Below are positions 17,675 through 26,223 of a stretch of 64,000 nucleotides of DNA, in pieces; the stretch's first letter is position 1; each line of letters begins with the position of its first letter. This stretch comes from an uncultured Pontibacter sp. (GTDB lineage: Bacteria; Bacteroidota; Bacteroidia; Cytophagales; Hymenobacteraceae): contig CANMMP010000002.1 in NCBI GenBank assembly GCA_947499125.1, forward strand, positions 558,001 through 622,000, in the 5' to 3' direction. The notes beneath the pieces are model-generated. The model saw only the letters and a list, made by a program, of their open reading frames with translations, was not told the DNA's origin and ran no database searches. The position numbers and the translations under genes are program-made.

Positions 17675-18469
17675 TTAGCCAAATATTTCGTTCAGAAGGG
17701 CTGCCAGGTGGATGCCGCCTTTCAGGAGTTGCTGGTTCAGGGTTTCCAGGTTATCGTAGTTGTAACGGTAGCTAAGGCGCTGCTCTGGCTCCACTCCGCT
17801 GTATATCTTGTTACTGATCAGGTAAGAGTCGTATAGCCACTGGCTTATTGGCTGCTTCATCAGCTCTTTGCGCTCTGCTTTGGTGGTTTTGTTAAGGTGC
17901 GTGCTGTATTCGGTGTAACTCAGGTTCTGCGATTCGATCAGGTCGCTGTCCCAGAGGCGGTGCAGGTTTGTAGATTCGCCAAACCAAAACAGTTTAACAC
18001 GGTTACCGCCCAGGTCTTCCGGACGGCCGGCGTGCATCGGCTGATGTATGTCTCCTACCATGTGGATCACCAGGCGCAGGTACATCTGCTTTTTCTCCAT
18101 CGGCAGGTCTTTTTTCTTCAGCTCTGCTACCAGCATGTTCAGTTTGGTATGGATGTTTGTGGCTGTGTCCTGCTGCAGGTTGTTTACAAACGCATCGTAA
18201 GTTAAACCTTCCTTAAAGTTAACATAGTGCCACGAGTCAAGGTATTTGTAGCTTGGGTCTGATTTTACAAAATCGGCCCAGTTGCTGGCCATTGCCACAG
18301 ACTCGCCGCCCAGTATCTTTTCTACCTGCTTTTTTGCTTTGCAGGTCATGTTGCGTTGTGCAATTTCGCCAACTACACGGTGCCCCAGCATGCCCCAGGC
18401 CATCGATTGTAGCGGTAAAGACAGGAATAAGGCCGCCAGTAGTAATTTTTTAAGCGTGTTAAATGCCAT
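17675..18469 (-). CDS. Secreted S1/P1-type zinc nuclease
   Basis: 264 residues. Signal peptide ending LQSMA, giving a mature N-terminus starting with Trp (WGMLGHRVVGEIA); in this family the N-terminal Trp and His are zinc ligands, which supports the cleavage site. Further ligands appear in the YLDSWHYVNF segment, HMVGDIHQPMHAG, DLGGNRVKLFW and NLHRLWDSDLIE. These trinuclear-zinc enzymes cut single-stranded DNA and RNA and remove 3' phosphates, scavenging phosphate and nucleosides in the periplasm or outside. Minus-strand GACCTTTG near 18505-18512 may be its -7 box. Confidence 0.94.
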   Translation of the reverse strand: MAFNTLKKLLLAALFLSLPLQSMAWGMLGHRVVGEIAQRNMTCKAKKQVEKILGGESVAMASNWADFVKSDPSYKYLDSWHYVNFKEGLTYDAFVNNLQQDTATNIHTKLNMLVAELKKKDLPMEKKQMYLRLVIHMVGDIHQPMHAGRPEDLGGNRVKLFWFGESTNLHRLWDSDLIESQNLSYTEYSTHLNKTTKAERKELMKQPISQWLYDSYLISNKIYSGVEPEQRLSYRYNYDNLETLNQQLLKGGIHLAALLNEIFG

Positions 18470-18588
18470 TGAAGTATAAACTATAGGTTAGATTAATTCT
18501 CCGGCAAAGGTCTGAAATTTATCCTGAAACCCGATACCTGTTGTTAAGAATTGTTTATAGTTACCGGCAACTTGCCTAGAGTTGCTTT

Positions 18589-19833
18589 TTACATGAAACC
18601 AAACAATACCGGAAACAGGAATACCACGATGATCACCCATACAAAATAGACCGGCAGGTAAGCGGCTATAGTTCTGCCTAAAGCTGTTATAGATGCTTTT
18701 TTAGTGACCGATCTGTAAAGCGCGCTTGTTACCAGCAGCAGGTGCAGCAACATGAGCACATTGCTGCCCAAAACGGCCAGCCTGTTTGGCGTAATTCCCC
18801 ATTCTGCAATCCTGAAAAGTATAGCCGATAAGGCAATGCCGTTCACGATAATGGTAACCACAGACAAAAGTAGCAGCACCCATATCCCTTTCGCATCCTG
18901 GGCATGTTTATCATTTTCAGCAACTGAGAAAAAGATAAGCGCCATCACTCCTACTAATAACAGGTTGAACAGTATCAGGAAATCACGATCAGTGTAAGGG
19001 TCTTTACCTGAAAACGGGATGGCTACGAGGTAGACTATTAACATAAGCAGCACCAGCGGACTGAATATGCGGGCTATTACCGGCGATACTTTATTTATAA
19101 GCTGCGGATTAGTTTGAGTAAGGTAAGTGGCCACTATAGGTATAGCCGCAAGTCCGAAAACACCAATATAATCCGCGTAAAACTGCTCGATCTGTAAACC
19201 TATAATGGCGAATAACCCGATCGTGATTCCGGTTAAAATTATACCTGCAATTACCAGCAGGGCCGTCATGACCAGCAGGTCGCCGTTAAACCGGAGGTAG
19301 CCAAGCCGCTTAGTATAGTTCTGTAGTTCATTGCCGGTATACGCTATACCTAAAACAGCCCACAATAACACCGGTAAATGCAGGCAGGCAAGTACCAACG
19401 TATCGCTTTCGGTGTTGCCTGGCAGCAGGTTAATGTATACCAGCGATGCAAGTATAGTTCCCCCGACCAGGGCCATGGTTTTAGGGCTTAAGTTGTTCTT
19501 CCAGGCAAAATAAGCTGTCAGGATCGGGAAGACGATAAAGCCGATGTTACGGGTATAAAAGAACTCTTCGCTGACAGGTAAAAAGGTAGGAATTTTAGCG
19601 ATTATACCTGCCACCAACGAGGCTATCAGCACCAGTAACAGATCGCTGCGCGTGCCCCACGAAATATCATCGCTTTCGTAGTTCAGTCTTTCGTTCCAGA
19701 AGTCTGCTAACTGGTTTCCTCTAAGCTCAGGATATATACCTTTGAATTCCTGCGTAAAAGGCGCTTTGTTGCTTCGGTATAACTTCTCGAGCTGACCCGG
19801 ATCGTTAATATGTGTTAGTATTTCGTTTTTCAT
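18589..19833 (-). CDS. Multi-spanning membrane protein, DUF4153-like
   Basis: 414 residues: a ~70-residue soluble N-terminus (DPGQLEKLYRSNKAPFTQEF) and about ten membrane helices. The C-terminal half, with IARIFSPLVLLMLIVYLVAIP and RIAEWGITPNRLAVLGSN, resembles the DUF4153 family; this assignment is by memory of the pattern, not a search. Function unknown. It is the last gene of a closely spaced minus-strand run that begins at 22335. Confidence 0.7.
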   Translation of the reverse strand: MKNEILTHINDPGQLEKLYRSNKAPFTQEFKGIYPELRGNQLADFWNERLNYESDDISWGTRSDLLLVLIASLVAGIIAKIPTFLPVSEEFFYTRNIGFIVFPILTAYFAWKNNLSPKTMALVGGTILASLVYINLLPGNTESDTLVLACLHLPVLLWAVLGIAYTGNELQNYTKRLGYLRFNGDLLVMTALLVIAGIILTGITIGLFAIIGLQIEQFYADYIGVFGLAAIPIVATYLTQTNPQLINKVSPVIARIFSPLVLLMLIVYLVAIPFSGKDPYTDRDFLILFNLLLVGVMALIFFSVAENDKHAQDAKGIWVLLLLSVVTIIVNGIALSAILFRIAEWGITPNRLAVLGSNVLMLLHLLLVTSALYRSVTKKASITALGRTIAAYLPVYFVWVIIVVFLFPVLFGFM

Positions 19834-19898
19834 GGCTGTTGAGCTCTCTGGTTAAGGTATTATTTGTTCTGGCCTTGCTATTTCTGCTTTGAGAACAC

Positions 19899-20189
19899 CT
19901 ATAGTTTATCGATCATATCGCCGAGGTCGCTTACACCCAACGTGAACAGGAACAGCACAATACCCAGCAGGAACTTTACGGCCATTGGAACCTGGAAACC
20001 GAATTTTTTACGGAAGTACATATTGGCGGGAGGCAGGTATACCAGGGAAAGAAGGAGATAAACCACGCCTGGAACGGGGTGCACCAAAAATATATTTAGT
20101 ATACCAACCACTATTAAAGCTAAACCAAATATCCATCCGCTGATGCTCCAGATAGTTGGCCTGTTATTCATTGTTATTTCATTTTCCAT
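19899..20189 (-). CDS. Small membrane protein, paralogue of the 20604-20933 product
   Basis: 96 residues with three hydrophobic segments. The pattern ISGWIFGLALIVVGILNIF ... VYLLLSLVYLPPANMYFRKK FGFQVP closely parallels the protein encoded at 20604-20933, so the two arose by duplication. No enzymatic motif. Member of the seven-gene membrane operon; function unknown. Confidence 0.75.
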   Translation of the reverse strand: MENEITMNNRPTIWSISGWIFGLALIVVGILNIFLVHPVPGVVYLLLSLVYLPPANMYFRKKFGFQVPMAVKFLLGIVLFLFTLGVSDLGDMIDKL

Positions 20190-20261
20190 GTCTGTATCTT
20201 TTTTGATGTGACTTATACTTTACTTCAATCCCTGGCTACATGTATCGTATACTTGATCAGG

Positions 20262-20552
20262 TTAACTTCCGGCAAACGGCGACCCGAAAATACCTACTGA
20301 TAGTTCGGCCCAGATCAGGAAGAGCGCAACTATAATAACTGCAATGATGCCGATGCGATAATCTTTGTTCTTTACTGATCTGATAACAAACTCGCATAAA
20401 AGGCCGGTGCCCAGGAGCAGGATGCCCATCACTACAAAATCGCCTAATGTCCAGTTTACTTCATTTGTAAACAGCATGGCTACCAATGGAATAAGTAACA
20501 GAAATGCTACGCCGAGCACTATACCGAAAAGTCTTTTGTTTTGCGCGATCAT
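20262..20552 (-). CDS. Small three-helix membrane protein
   Basis: 96 residues: three hydrophobic helices separated by short loops, ending with the distinctive GIFGSPFAGS tail that I associate with small conserved Bacteroidota membrane proteins. No function known. Lies between the two paralogous small membrane proteins in the same operon. Confidence 0.75.
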   Translation of the reverse strand: MIAQNKRLFGIVLGVAFLLLIPLVAMLFTNEVNWTLGDFVVMGILLLGTGLLCEFVIRSVKNKDYRIGIIAVIIVALFLIWAELSVGIFGSPFAGS

Positions 20553-20603
20553 AATGTTTTTGATTTAAGTTGATTGATTTGTTTAAGTGTTTAGTTTGAG
20601 TTG

Positions 20604-20933
20604 TTAAAAGCTGTTCACCATTATTTCTATCTTGTCGAAAAGCTCGCCTACGCCCATTGCCGCCCATACTATAAAAATGCCGAGCAGTATCTTTAGCAGT
20701 CGCAGTTTTGGGAGAGTGAAACCGGTTACTTTGTAGAGAATATCGTTTACCGGAAGAAAGTAAACAAAAGAGAGCAGCACGATAAAAATTCCGAAGCCCG
20801 TGTCCCCACCCCAGAAAGTGTTCACGATACCTATCGCAAAAAATGCGAGGCCAAATATCCAGCTGATGATCGTGTAAGCAGTTGACCCATCGTTCAACGC
20901 TTCTTCGTCCTGGTGTTTTACGTTTTCATTCAT
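20604..20933 (-). CDS. Small membrane protein, paralogue of the 19899-20189 product
   Basis: 109 residues: acidic N-terminus, then ISWIFGLAFFAIGIVNTF, FIVLLSFVYFLPVNDILYK and a third helix. Matches the neighbour at 19899-20189 in order and spacing of motifs. Function unknown; operon member. A degenerate copy of the candidate operator (TAAAGTGTTTTG, around 20943-20954) sits just upstream. Confidence 0.75.
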   Translation of the reverse strand: MNENVKHQDEEALNDGSTAYTIISWIFGLAFFAIGIVNTFWGGDTGFGIFIVLLSFVYFLPVNDILYKVTGFTLPKLRLLKILLGIFIVWAAMGVGELFDKIEIMVNSF

Positions 20934-20991
20934 GATGTTATAGTTTAAAGTGTTTTGATGTAGATTGTCGATTCAGAATTATAGTAGCAGG

Positions 20992-21330
20992 TTAATCCCA
21001 CATGGTGCCATGCAGACCCAGTACAATGCCAAGCCACACTACTACCAGGTAAACCAGCACGCTCAGCACATTGGCTAGTATAAGCCGCCAGCCACCCTCG
21101 TAGCGCAAGTGGTCCATAAAATGAAAGAATGCGCCACCCAGGGCACCTGCTGCAGGTATAATCAGTAGCGGCTTCACTATCCAGAGGGCGTGCCATTCGG
21201 GTTTCGGGTCATCAACTCCCAATACAAAAAATAAGCTGATAAGTAAGCTAATGCCAGCGCCTACCAGCATTCGTTTGCCCAGCGTTGAGGGGTGTATGGG
21301 GTGGGTTTTAATGTTATCTTCTTGTGCCAT
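20992..21330 (-). CDS. Small membrane protein, often labelled KefB-like
   Basis: 112 residues with three membrane helices and a charged N-terminus (IHPSTLGKRMLVGAGISL). Similar Bacteroidota proteins are sometimes annotated as potassium transporter KefB, but this is far too short to be that antiporter and has no nucleotide-binding domain, so I do not accept a transport function. It follows an internal promoter-like block with the candidate operator at 21356-21378. Confidence 0.7.
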   Translation of the reverse strand: MAQEDNIKTHPIHPSTLGKRMLVGAGISLLISLFFVLGVDDPKPEWHALWIVKPLLIIPAAGALGGAFFHFMDHLRYEGGWRLILANVLSVLVYLVVVWLGIVLGLHGTMWD

Positions 21331-21355
21331 GGTCTGTTTATTTATAGTTGTTGTT

Positions 21356-21378
21356 TAAAGTACTTTGAAATGCAAAGT
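21356..21378 (-). promoter_or_regulatory. Candidate operator copy 2
   Basis: TAAAGTACTTTG, three bases, TGCAAAGT. The same block with identical spacing is at 22338-22360. It contains the palindrome AAAGTACTTT and lies 26 bases before the start of the KefB-like gene, after the regulator gene. Confidence 0.5.
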
Positions 21379-21395
21379 ATAAGTATAAAAAAAAT

Positions 21396-21704
21396 TTAGA
21401 TCCCGTTCCTGTTGTTTAAAATAAGCTGTTCTAATGCATCTAAATGATTTTTAAAAGCTTCACGACCCAAATCAGTCGCGTGGTAAGTAGTGTTTGGTTT
21501 GCGTCCAACAAACTGCTTTTCTACGCGCAGGTACTCGGCATCTTCCAGGGCCCGCAGGTGACTGGCCAGGTTTCCGTCTGTTAGTTGCAGGGTCTCTTTC
21601 AGCGTACTGAAATCCACTTTTTCATCCACCATCAACACCGACATAATGCCCAGCCGCGCCCTGCTCTCGAAGGCCTTGTTTATATTTTCAAGATAGTCTT
21701 TCAC
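21396..21704 (-). CDS. Winged-helix transcriptional regulator
   Basis: 102 residues if started at the GTG complementary to 21702-21704, eight bases after the upstream stop; the longer frame to 21773 overlaps the preceding gene and is unlikely. A single winged helix: FESRARLGIMSVLMVDEKVD, DFSTLKETLQLTDGNLASHL (recognition helix) and RVEKQFVGRKPNTTYHATD (wing). This matches the short HTH proteins related to MarR/ArsR that sit beside membrane-protein genes. Probably represses its own operon through the repeated block at 21356-21378 and 22338-22360. Confidence 0.88.
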   Translation of the reverse strand: MKDYLENINKAFESRARLGIMSVLMVDEKVDFSTLKETLQLTDGNLASHLRALEDAEYLRVEKQFVGRKPNTTYHATDLGREAFKNHLDALEQLILNNRNGI

Positions 21705-21711
21705 AGGTCTG

Positions 21712-22335
21712 CTAGCGTTCGTATTTAAAATACACCAGCGTACCATACACAATGTGCAGTAATCCAAAACCAATTGTCCAGGCCAGCAAACCGTAGCCTA
21801 CAAAAAAGCTGGCAAGCAAGCCAAGTACGATCTCTAAAAAGCCCAGATACCGGATATCGCTGATGGTATACTTGCTGGCATTTAACAAGGCTAAGCCATA
21901 AAAAATAAGCATTGCCGGGGCTACCAGGTATAACAGGTCGTGGTAAACTAAAACTGCACAAAAAATACCACCTGCCACCAACGGTATAAACAGGTTAACA
22001 AGCATCCGCTCCGTTTTCTTATCCCATACCTGGTGACTGTTCTTTTTTGCGTTTCGGGCAGTAAAGTACATGGCCAGGCAAAGGGCAAGTATAAATACCA
22101 GCACCGCTACAGCCCCCATAAACAGGAGGTTATTGTTTGTAAAGTTGCGGCCCATGGTCTGGCTATAGTTTATGTTATGCGTAAGCAGGTACCATTTTAC
22201 AACAGCAGCACCCAACAAGGCAGAGGTTCCGGCAGCAACACCTGAAAGTCCGCTAAGCGAAATAAACCGGGAAGACCGATCCATGATGTTCCGGATCTCG
22301 TGCAGGGTGGCTAACTGTTCTTGCTGTTGGTTCAT
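21712..22335 (-). CDS. Integral membrane protein paired with winged-helix regulator
   Basis: 207 residues: a soluble start (MNQQQEQLATLHEIRNIMDR) and about six helices. No catalytic signature. First gene of the run; its promoter is unusually clear (TTG, 19 bases, TAACTTTG). In related bacteria an equivalent membrane protein precedes a winged-helix regulator, which suggests a sensor or effector partner, but the role is unproven. Confidence 0.78.
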   Translation of the reverse strand: MNQQQEQLATLHEIRNIMDRSSRFISLSGLSGVAAGTSALLGAAVVKWYLLTHNINYSQTMGRNFTNNNLLFMGAVAVLVFILALCLAMYFTARNAKKNSHQVWDKKTERMLVNLFIPLVAGGIFCAVLVYHDLLYLVAPAMLIFYGLALLNASKYTISDIRYLGFLEIVLGLLASFFVGYGLLAWTIGFGLLHIVYGTLVYFKYER

Positions 22336-22337
22336 GT

Positions 22338-22384
22338 TAAAGTACTTTGTGTTTCAAAGTTAATTAGGATTTACGTAAAGTCAA
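22338..22384 (-). promoter_or_regulatory. Promoter and overlapping candidate operator of the membrane operon
   Basis: On the minus strand TTG (22382-22384), a 19-base spacer and TAACTTTG (22355-22362) match the Bacteroidota promoter consensus closely. The downstream part (22338-22360, TAAAGTACTTTG-3-TTCAAAGT on the plus strand) overlaps the -7 box and recurs at 21356-21378, as expected for a repressor site. Confidence 0.6.
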
Positions 22385-22491
22385 GTAACAGGTATATAAT
22401 ATTTTTTTATTTTTTTGAAGACGCATTATAAAAACCGAAAAGGCTAACCCTGGCTATAAGAAAAAGGTAACAGGTAACGTAAGTATAGACT

Positions 22492-23271
22492 ATGGCAAAT
22501 TCATACTATAAGGGTAAAATAATATTGGTTACGGGTGGGGCACAGGGCATTGGGCTTGGTATTGGACAGGCTTTTGCTGCCGAGGGTGCCCAAGTAATAA
22601 TTGCGGATACTGATGAAGAAGCAGGGCAGGAGGCGGTTGAAAGTATAAGATCTGACCCAAAACCTGAGTTTATACTTTGTGATGTAAGCCGTGAAGAGGA
22701 TGTGCAAGCTGTACTGCAAACTATAAAACAAAAGTATAGCCAATTAGATGTGCTGGTGAATAATGCCGGTATAGCCGATCCGTTTATGGGTAGCCTGGAA
22801 GAAGTGCCTGTTCCAGATTTTGATAAGGTGCTGGCCGTAAATCTGCGGGGGACTTTTTTATGCGCTAAGTATAGCCTGCCCTTGTTACGGAAAGCTAAAG
22901 CACCGGCTATAGTTAATATTACCAGCACCAGGGCTTTTATGTCGGAACCGGATACATTTGCATATTCCGCTTCGAAAGGCGGGTTGGAGGCCTTAACGCA
23001 TTCGTTAGCCATTAGCCTTGCCGAAGATAAGGTGCGGGTAAATGCCATTGCGCCCGGCTGGATAGAGACCCGGAACTGGCAGAAAGAAAAAGACAGAGAA
23101 GAACCGCATCATAGAAAAGAAGACAAAGAGCAGCACCCTGTAGGCCGGGTGGGCACTCCCGAAGACATAGCCCAGGCTGTTTTGTTTCTGTGTTCAGATA
23201 AGGCAGGTTTTATAACCGGGCAAAGTATAACTATAGATGGCGGCATGACGGTAAAGATGATCTATAAATAA
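22492..23271 (+). CDS. SDR family oxidoreductase
   Basis: 259 residues, classical short-chain dehydrogenase. NAD(P) site VTGGAQGIGLGIG, then LCDVS, NNAGIAD, catalytic Ser145 (NITSTRAF), Tyr158 and Lys162 (YSASKGG), and the C-terminal FITGQSITIDGGM. The acidic Asp39 after the second strand suggests NAD preference. Substrate unknown; similar to 3-oxoacyl-ACP reductase or glucose dehydrogenase types. The gene is rich in AASTATA words (for example 22641, 22720, 22733, 23223, 23229). Monocistronic. Confidence 0.93.
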   Translation: MANSYYKGKIILVTGGAQGIGLGIGQAFAAEGAQVIIADTDEEAGQEAVESIRSDPKPEFILCDVSREEDVQAVLQTIKQKYSQLDVLVNNAGIADPFMGSLEEVPVPDFDKVLAVNLRGTFLCAKYSLPLLRKAKAPAIVNITSTRAFMSEPDTFAYSASKGGLEALTHSLAISLAEDKVRVNAIAPGWIETRNWQKEKDREEPHHRKEDKEQHPVGRVGTPEDIAQAVLFLCSDKAGFITGQSITIDGGMTVKMIYK

Positions 23272-23341
23272 CCTTTATTAAGCCAGCAACTATAACCTGC
23301 GGGCACTACAACCTGTAAACTATGGCAAAATATACTGCAGC

Positions 23342-23971
23342 ATGGTAAACTCCCACAACACGCCAACTATAATATATGTAACCAACCCCATGTGTGCCTG
23401 GTGCTATGGCTTTACACAGGTGGTTCGCCGGCTGGCTGCACTTTGGCGTGGCAGGTTAAAAGTAGAGGTAATGATGGGAAACCTGCAGGCATACAGTGCC
23501 ACACCTTTAAAACGTACCGAGCGCGAACGCATGGCTACTAACTGGCATTGGGTGCAGCAACGCACACACCTTCCTTTCGACTTTCATTTCTTTTTACATA
23601 AGCAGCATATTTTTGCAACTGAACCTGTCTGCCGCGCCCTGCTTTGTATGCGATTATTGCGCCCGGTACTTACCCTGGAGGTACTCAGAGCCCTGCATTC
23701 CGCCTTTTTCGCGGATAACCTCGACCTGACCGATACAAGGGTTTTAGTTAAAATAGCCGGCATGTTCGGTGTTTCTGAAAACCTGTTTCTAACACTTTTT
23801 GAGTCTGAAGAAATAATGGAGCAGCTCGAGAACGAATTTGAGACAGTAGCCGATATGGGCGTGCAGAATTTCCCGAGTGTGTACCTGCAAACCCGGAAGG
23901 GGGTGGAGCTTATTGCCAAAGGTTTTTGCCAGTTAGATGAGCTCGAACAACGCCTGCTTGCGCATTTATAG
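23342..23971 (+). CDS. DsbA-family (FrnE-like) thiol oxidoreductase
   Basis: 209 residues without a signal peptide. Thioredoxin-fold start TPTIIYVTNPMCAWCYGF with the CAWC active site (Cys18, Cys21), an all-helical insertion, and the cis-Pro motif NFPSVYL near residue 179. This matches cytosolic DsbA/FrnE-type proteins linked to oxidative stress or polyketide chemistry in other bacteria. Physiological partner unknown. Lies alone after the SDR gene. Confidence 0.85.
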   Translation: MVNSHNTPTIIYVTNPMCAWCYGFTQVVRRLAALWRGRLKVEVMMGNLQAYSATPLKRTERERMATNWHWVQQRTHLPFDFHFFLHKQHIFATEPVCRALLCMRLLRPVLTLEVLRALHSAFFADNLDLTDTRVLVKIAGMFGVSENLFLTLFESEEIMEQLENEFETVADMGVQNFPSVYLQTRKGVELIAKGFCQLDELEQRLLAHL

Positions 23972-24149
23972 TTTACCTTTTATTGTAGCCTGTAGCAAAG
24001 TATAAGTTCTGTTTATACTTACTATGCCTTCACTTTTCTCTATAATTAACACACATTACAGCAATCCGAATCGGAGAAAGTTGACTGTAATATTAAATTA
24101 GTTGTATATTTAGAGATTAAAATTACAGGCATATCAATACAAATAAACT

Positions 24150-24509
24150 ATGAGAACCAAGGCTACGACCAACCAGGTAGATGAGTACATCGAGAAGCTA
24201 AGTCCGGAGAAAGTACACCTGGCCCAGGAAATACGCCGCATCATTAACGAATCGGTAGCGCACTTAGAGGAGTGTGTTCGCTGGGATAGTCCTTGTTATT
24301 TCTTTTATGGCCCGGTATGTTATTTCTCTTCGTCGCGTAGTGGCCTGCATTTTGGTTTTTTCAGAGGGAAAGAGTTAACCGACCCTGCCCGCAGGTTGGT
24401 GAGCCGCAACGGACAGCCATTCCATATTAAAATTCGCTCGTTAGAGGATATTGACGAAGCTTACTTTGGTGAGCTGGTGCGCGAAGCGGTACTTCTTAAT
24501 CAGAATTAA
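24150..24509 (+). CDS. DUF1801 domain protein (YdhG-like)
   Basis: 119 residues. Matches the DUF1801 pattern: VDEYIEKLSPEKVHLAQEIR, a conserved Trp/Cys segment ECVRWDSPCYFF, and GLHFGFFRGKEL before a helical tail. Small soluble protein; no established biochemical function. Converges with the cation efflux gene, overlapping it by 14 bases at 24496-24509. Confidence 0.85.
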   Translation: MRTKATTNQVDEYIEKLSPEKVHLAQEIRRIINESVAHLEECVRWDSPCYFFYGPVCYFSSSRSGLHFGFFRGKELTDPARRLVSRNGQPFHIKIRSLEDIDEAYFGELVREAVLLNQN

Positions 24510-25410
24510 TACTGCTGCATGCCTCGTGCTCGCATTCAAAGCCGGGTACTTCCAGCTCAACGGTAACGTGCTCTATGGCTAGGCCAGCCATCATCTCCCT
24601 GATCTGTCTTTTTATAGCTTCTGTTTTCTCCAGCGGTAGGTTTTCCGAGATGACTGCATGCAGGGTCAGTATGTTATAGGTCCCGTCCAGTGTCCAGGTA
24701 TGCAGGTCATGTATCGATTCTATTTTAGGGATAGAAAGTATACGCTCCTCTATTTTATCCAGGTTTATCTGTGCCGGCGTTCCCTGCAATAAGATCTTCA
24801 TACTTTCGCGCAGGTTCTTTACCACGTTATACAACACAAACAAAGTTATACCTATCGATAGAAGCGGGTCTATAATAGGCCAATCAAAAAAGTAAAGTAT
24901 AATACCGCCAACCAGCACAGCCACCCAGCCAAATACATCTTCCAGCAGGTGCAGGCGCACCACGCGCTCGTTTATAGAGTTACCGCTTTTAAGCTTAAGT
25001 ACGGCAGCCCCGTTTACAACTATACCTAAAATAGCAAACCCGATCATGCCGGTAGCATTCACCGCTTCGGGATTCCAGATGCGTGGTATGGCCTCCGAAA
25101 GTATAACAAACGAACCCACCAGTAATACCACCGAGTTAATAACAGCGCCAAGCAACGAGAAGCGTTTGTAACCATAAGAGAAATTTCGGTCGCTGCCTTT
25201 TTTGGAGAGTTTTTCGAAGTACCAGGCCAGCCCCAGCGAAAGCGAATCCCCGAGGTCGTGCAGTGCATCCGACATGACGGCCACACTGTTTATCATAAAT
25301 CCGCCTATAAACTCAAGTATAGTGAAGCCAAAGTTCAGGAAAAAAGCTACTTTAATATTGCTGCTGCCATGGTGATGCCCGTGGCCTGGATGTGCGTGGT
25401 TGTGTGCCAT
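24496..25410 (-). CDS. Cation diffusion facilitator (Zn/Co/Cd efflux)
   Basis: 304 residues. His-rich N-terminus (HNHAHPGHGHHHG), six membrane helices with the metal site in helix II (SDALHDLGD) and helix V (HLLEDVFGW), and a C-terminal ferredoxin-like domain with HDLHTWTLDG. The HxxxD pair typical of Zn2+/Co2+ exporters such as CzcD is present. Inner-membrane proton-metal antiporter. Divergent from a two-component system 129 bases away, which might sense metal and control it; this is inference. Confidence 0.95.
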   Translation of the reverse strand: MAHNHAHPGHGHHHGSSNIKVAFFLNFGFTILEFIGGFMINSVAVMSDALHDLGDSLSLGLAWYFEKLSKKGSDRNFSYGYKRFSLLGAVINSVVLLVGSFVILSEAIPRIWNPEAVNATGMIGFAILGIVVNGAAVLKLKSGNSINERVVRLHLLEDVFGWVAVLVGGIILYFFDWPIIDPLLSIGITLFVLYNVVKNLRESMKILLQGTPAQINLDKIEERILSIPKIESIHDLHTWTLDGTYNILTLHAVISENLPLEKTEAIKRQIREMMAGLAIEHVTVELEVPGFECEHEACSSINSD

Positions 25411-25539
25411 AGTTTTGTAACGGAACAGAGGCGTTTAAGATTTGTGTTTAACTTTACAATGTTTTACCGGTTTACAGGTAACTACCTGTAGAGATAAAAT
25501 AAGGTAAAATATAGCACGTAGCCAAACTACCCGTTTACA

Positions 25540-26223
25540 ATGAAAATATTGCTGATTGAAGATGAGCCTAAAGTAGCCGCCTTTATAAAAAAAGGGCTGG
25601 AAGAACAGGCTTTTGAAGTTGACCAGGCCTACGACGGCAATTTTGGTGTAAAGCTGGCACTGCAAAACGATTACGACCTCATTATTCTGGATGTGATACT
25701 GCCGCACATGAGCGGCCTGGAAGTTTGCCGGGAGATAAGAAAACAAAAAGCCTCGGTTTCGATATTGATGCTGACCGCACTTGGCACTACCGACGATAAA
25801 ATTACCGGGCTGGATGCCGGCGCCGACGACTACCTGACCAAACCATTCGAGTTTAAAGAACTGCTGGCTCGCCTGCGTGCCCTCACCCGCCGCAGCACCG
25901 ATACCGCTGTGAACGAAAAACTCGGCATAGCCGACCTGGAAATGGATGTAGTAAAGAAGACCGTCATACGCGGCGGCAAACCTATAAACCTGACAGCCCG
26001 CGAATTTGCCTTGTTACACTATTTACTGCGCAACAAAGAGCGTGTCGTGTCGAGGGTGGATATTACGGAGCAGGTCTGGGAAACATCTTTTGATACAGGC
26101 AGCAACGTGATAGATGTGTATATTAACTTTCTGCGGAAAAAAATAGATAAAGACCACTCCGCCAAACTTATCCATACTTTGGTGGGAATGGGTTATGTAC
26201 TAAAAGAGCAGGCCGAAGCATGA
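25540..26223 (+). CDS. OmpR-family response regulator
   Basis: 227 residues. Receiver domain with acidic pocket IEDEP, phosphoacceptor Asp51 (LIILDVILPHM), Thr in MLTALGT and Lys in YLTKPFEF, followed by a winged-helix domain (NLTAREFALLHYLLRNKERVVSR, VIDVYINFLRKKID, LVGMGYVLK). Its stop overlaps the kinase ATG by four bases (ATGA). Partner of the adjoining histidine kinase; likely targets include the divergent efflux gene, unproven. Confidence 0.97.
   Translation: MKILLIEDEPKVAAFIKKGLEEQAFEVDQAYDGNFGVKLALQNDYDLIILDVILPHMSGLEVCREIRKQKASVSILMLTALGTTDDKITGLDAGADDYLTKPFEFKELLARLRALTRRSTDTAVNEKLGIADLEMDVVKKTVIRGGKPINLTAREFALLHYLLRNKERVVSRVDITEQVWETSFDTGSNVIDVYINFLRKKIDKDHSAKLIHTLVGMGYVLKEQAEA

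Noticed and set aside
20992..21330. Potassium antiporter KefB
   Set aside because: Only 112 residues with three helices; no antiporter or nucleotide-binding domain.
22506..23048. 180-codon minus-strand frame inside the SDR gene
   Set aside because: Antisense shadow; the SDR has complete catalytic motifs.
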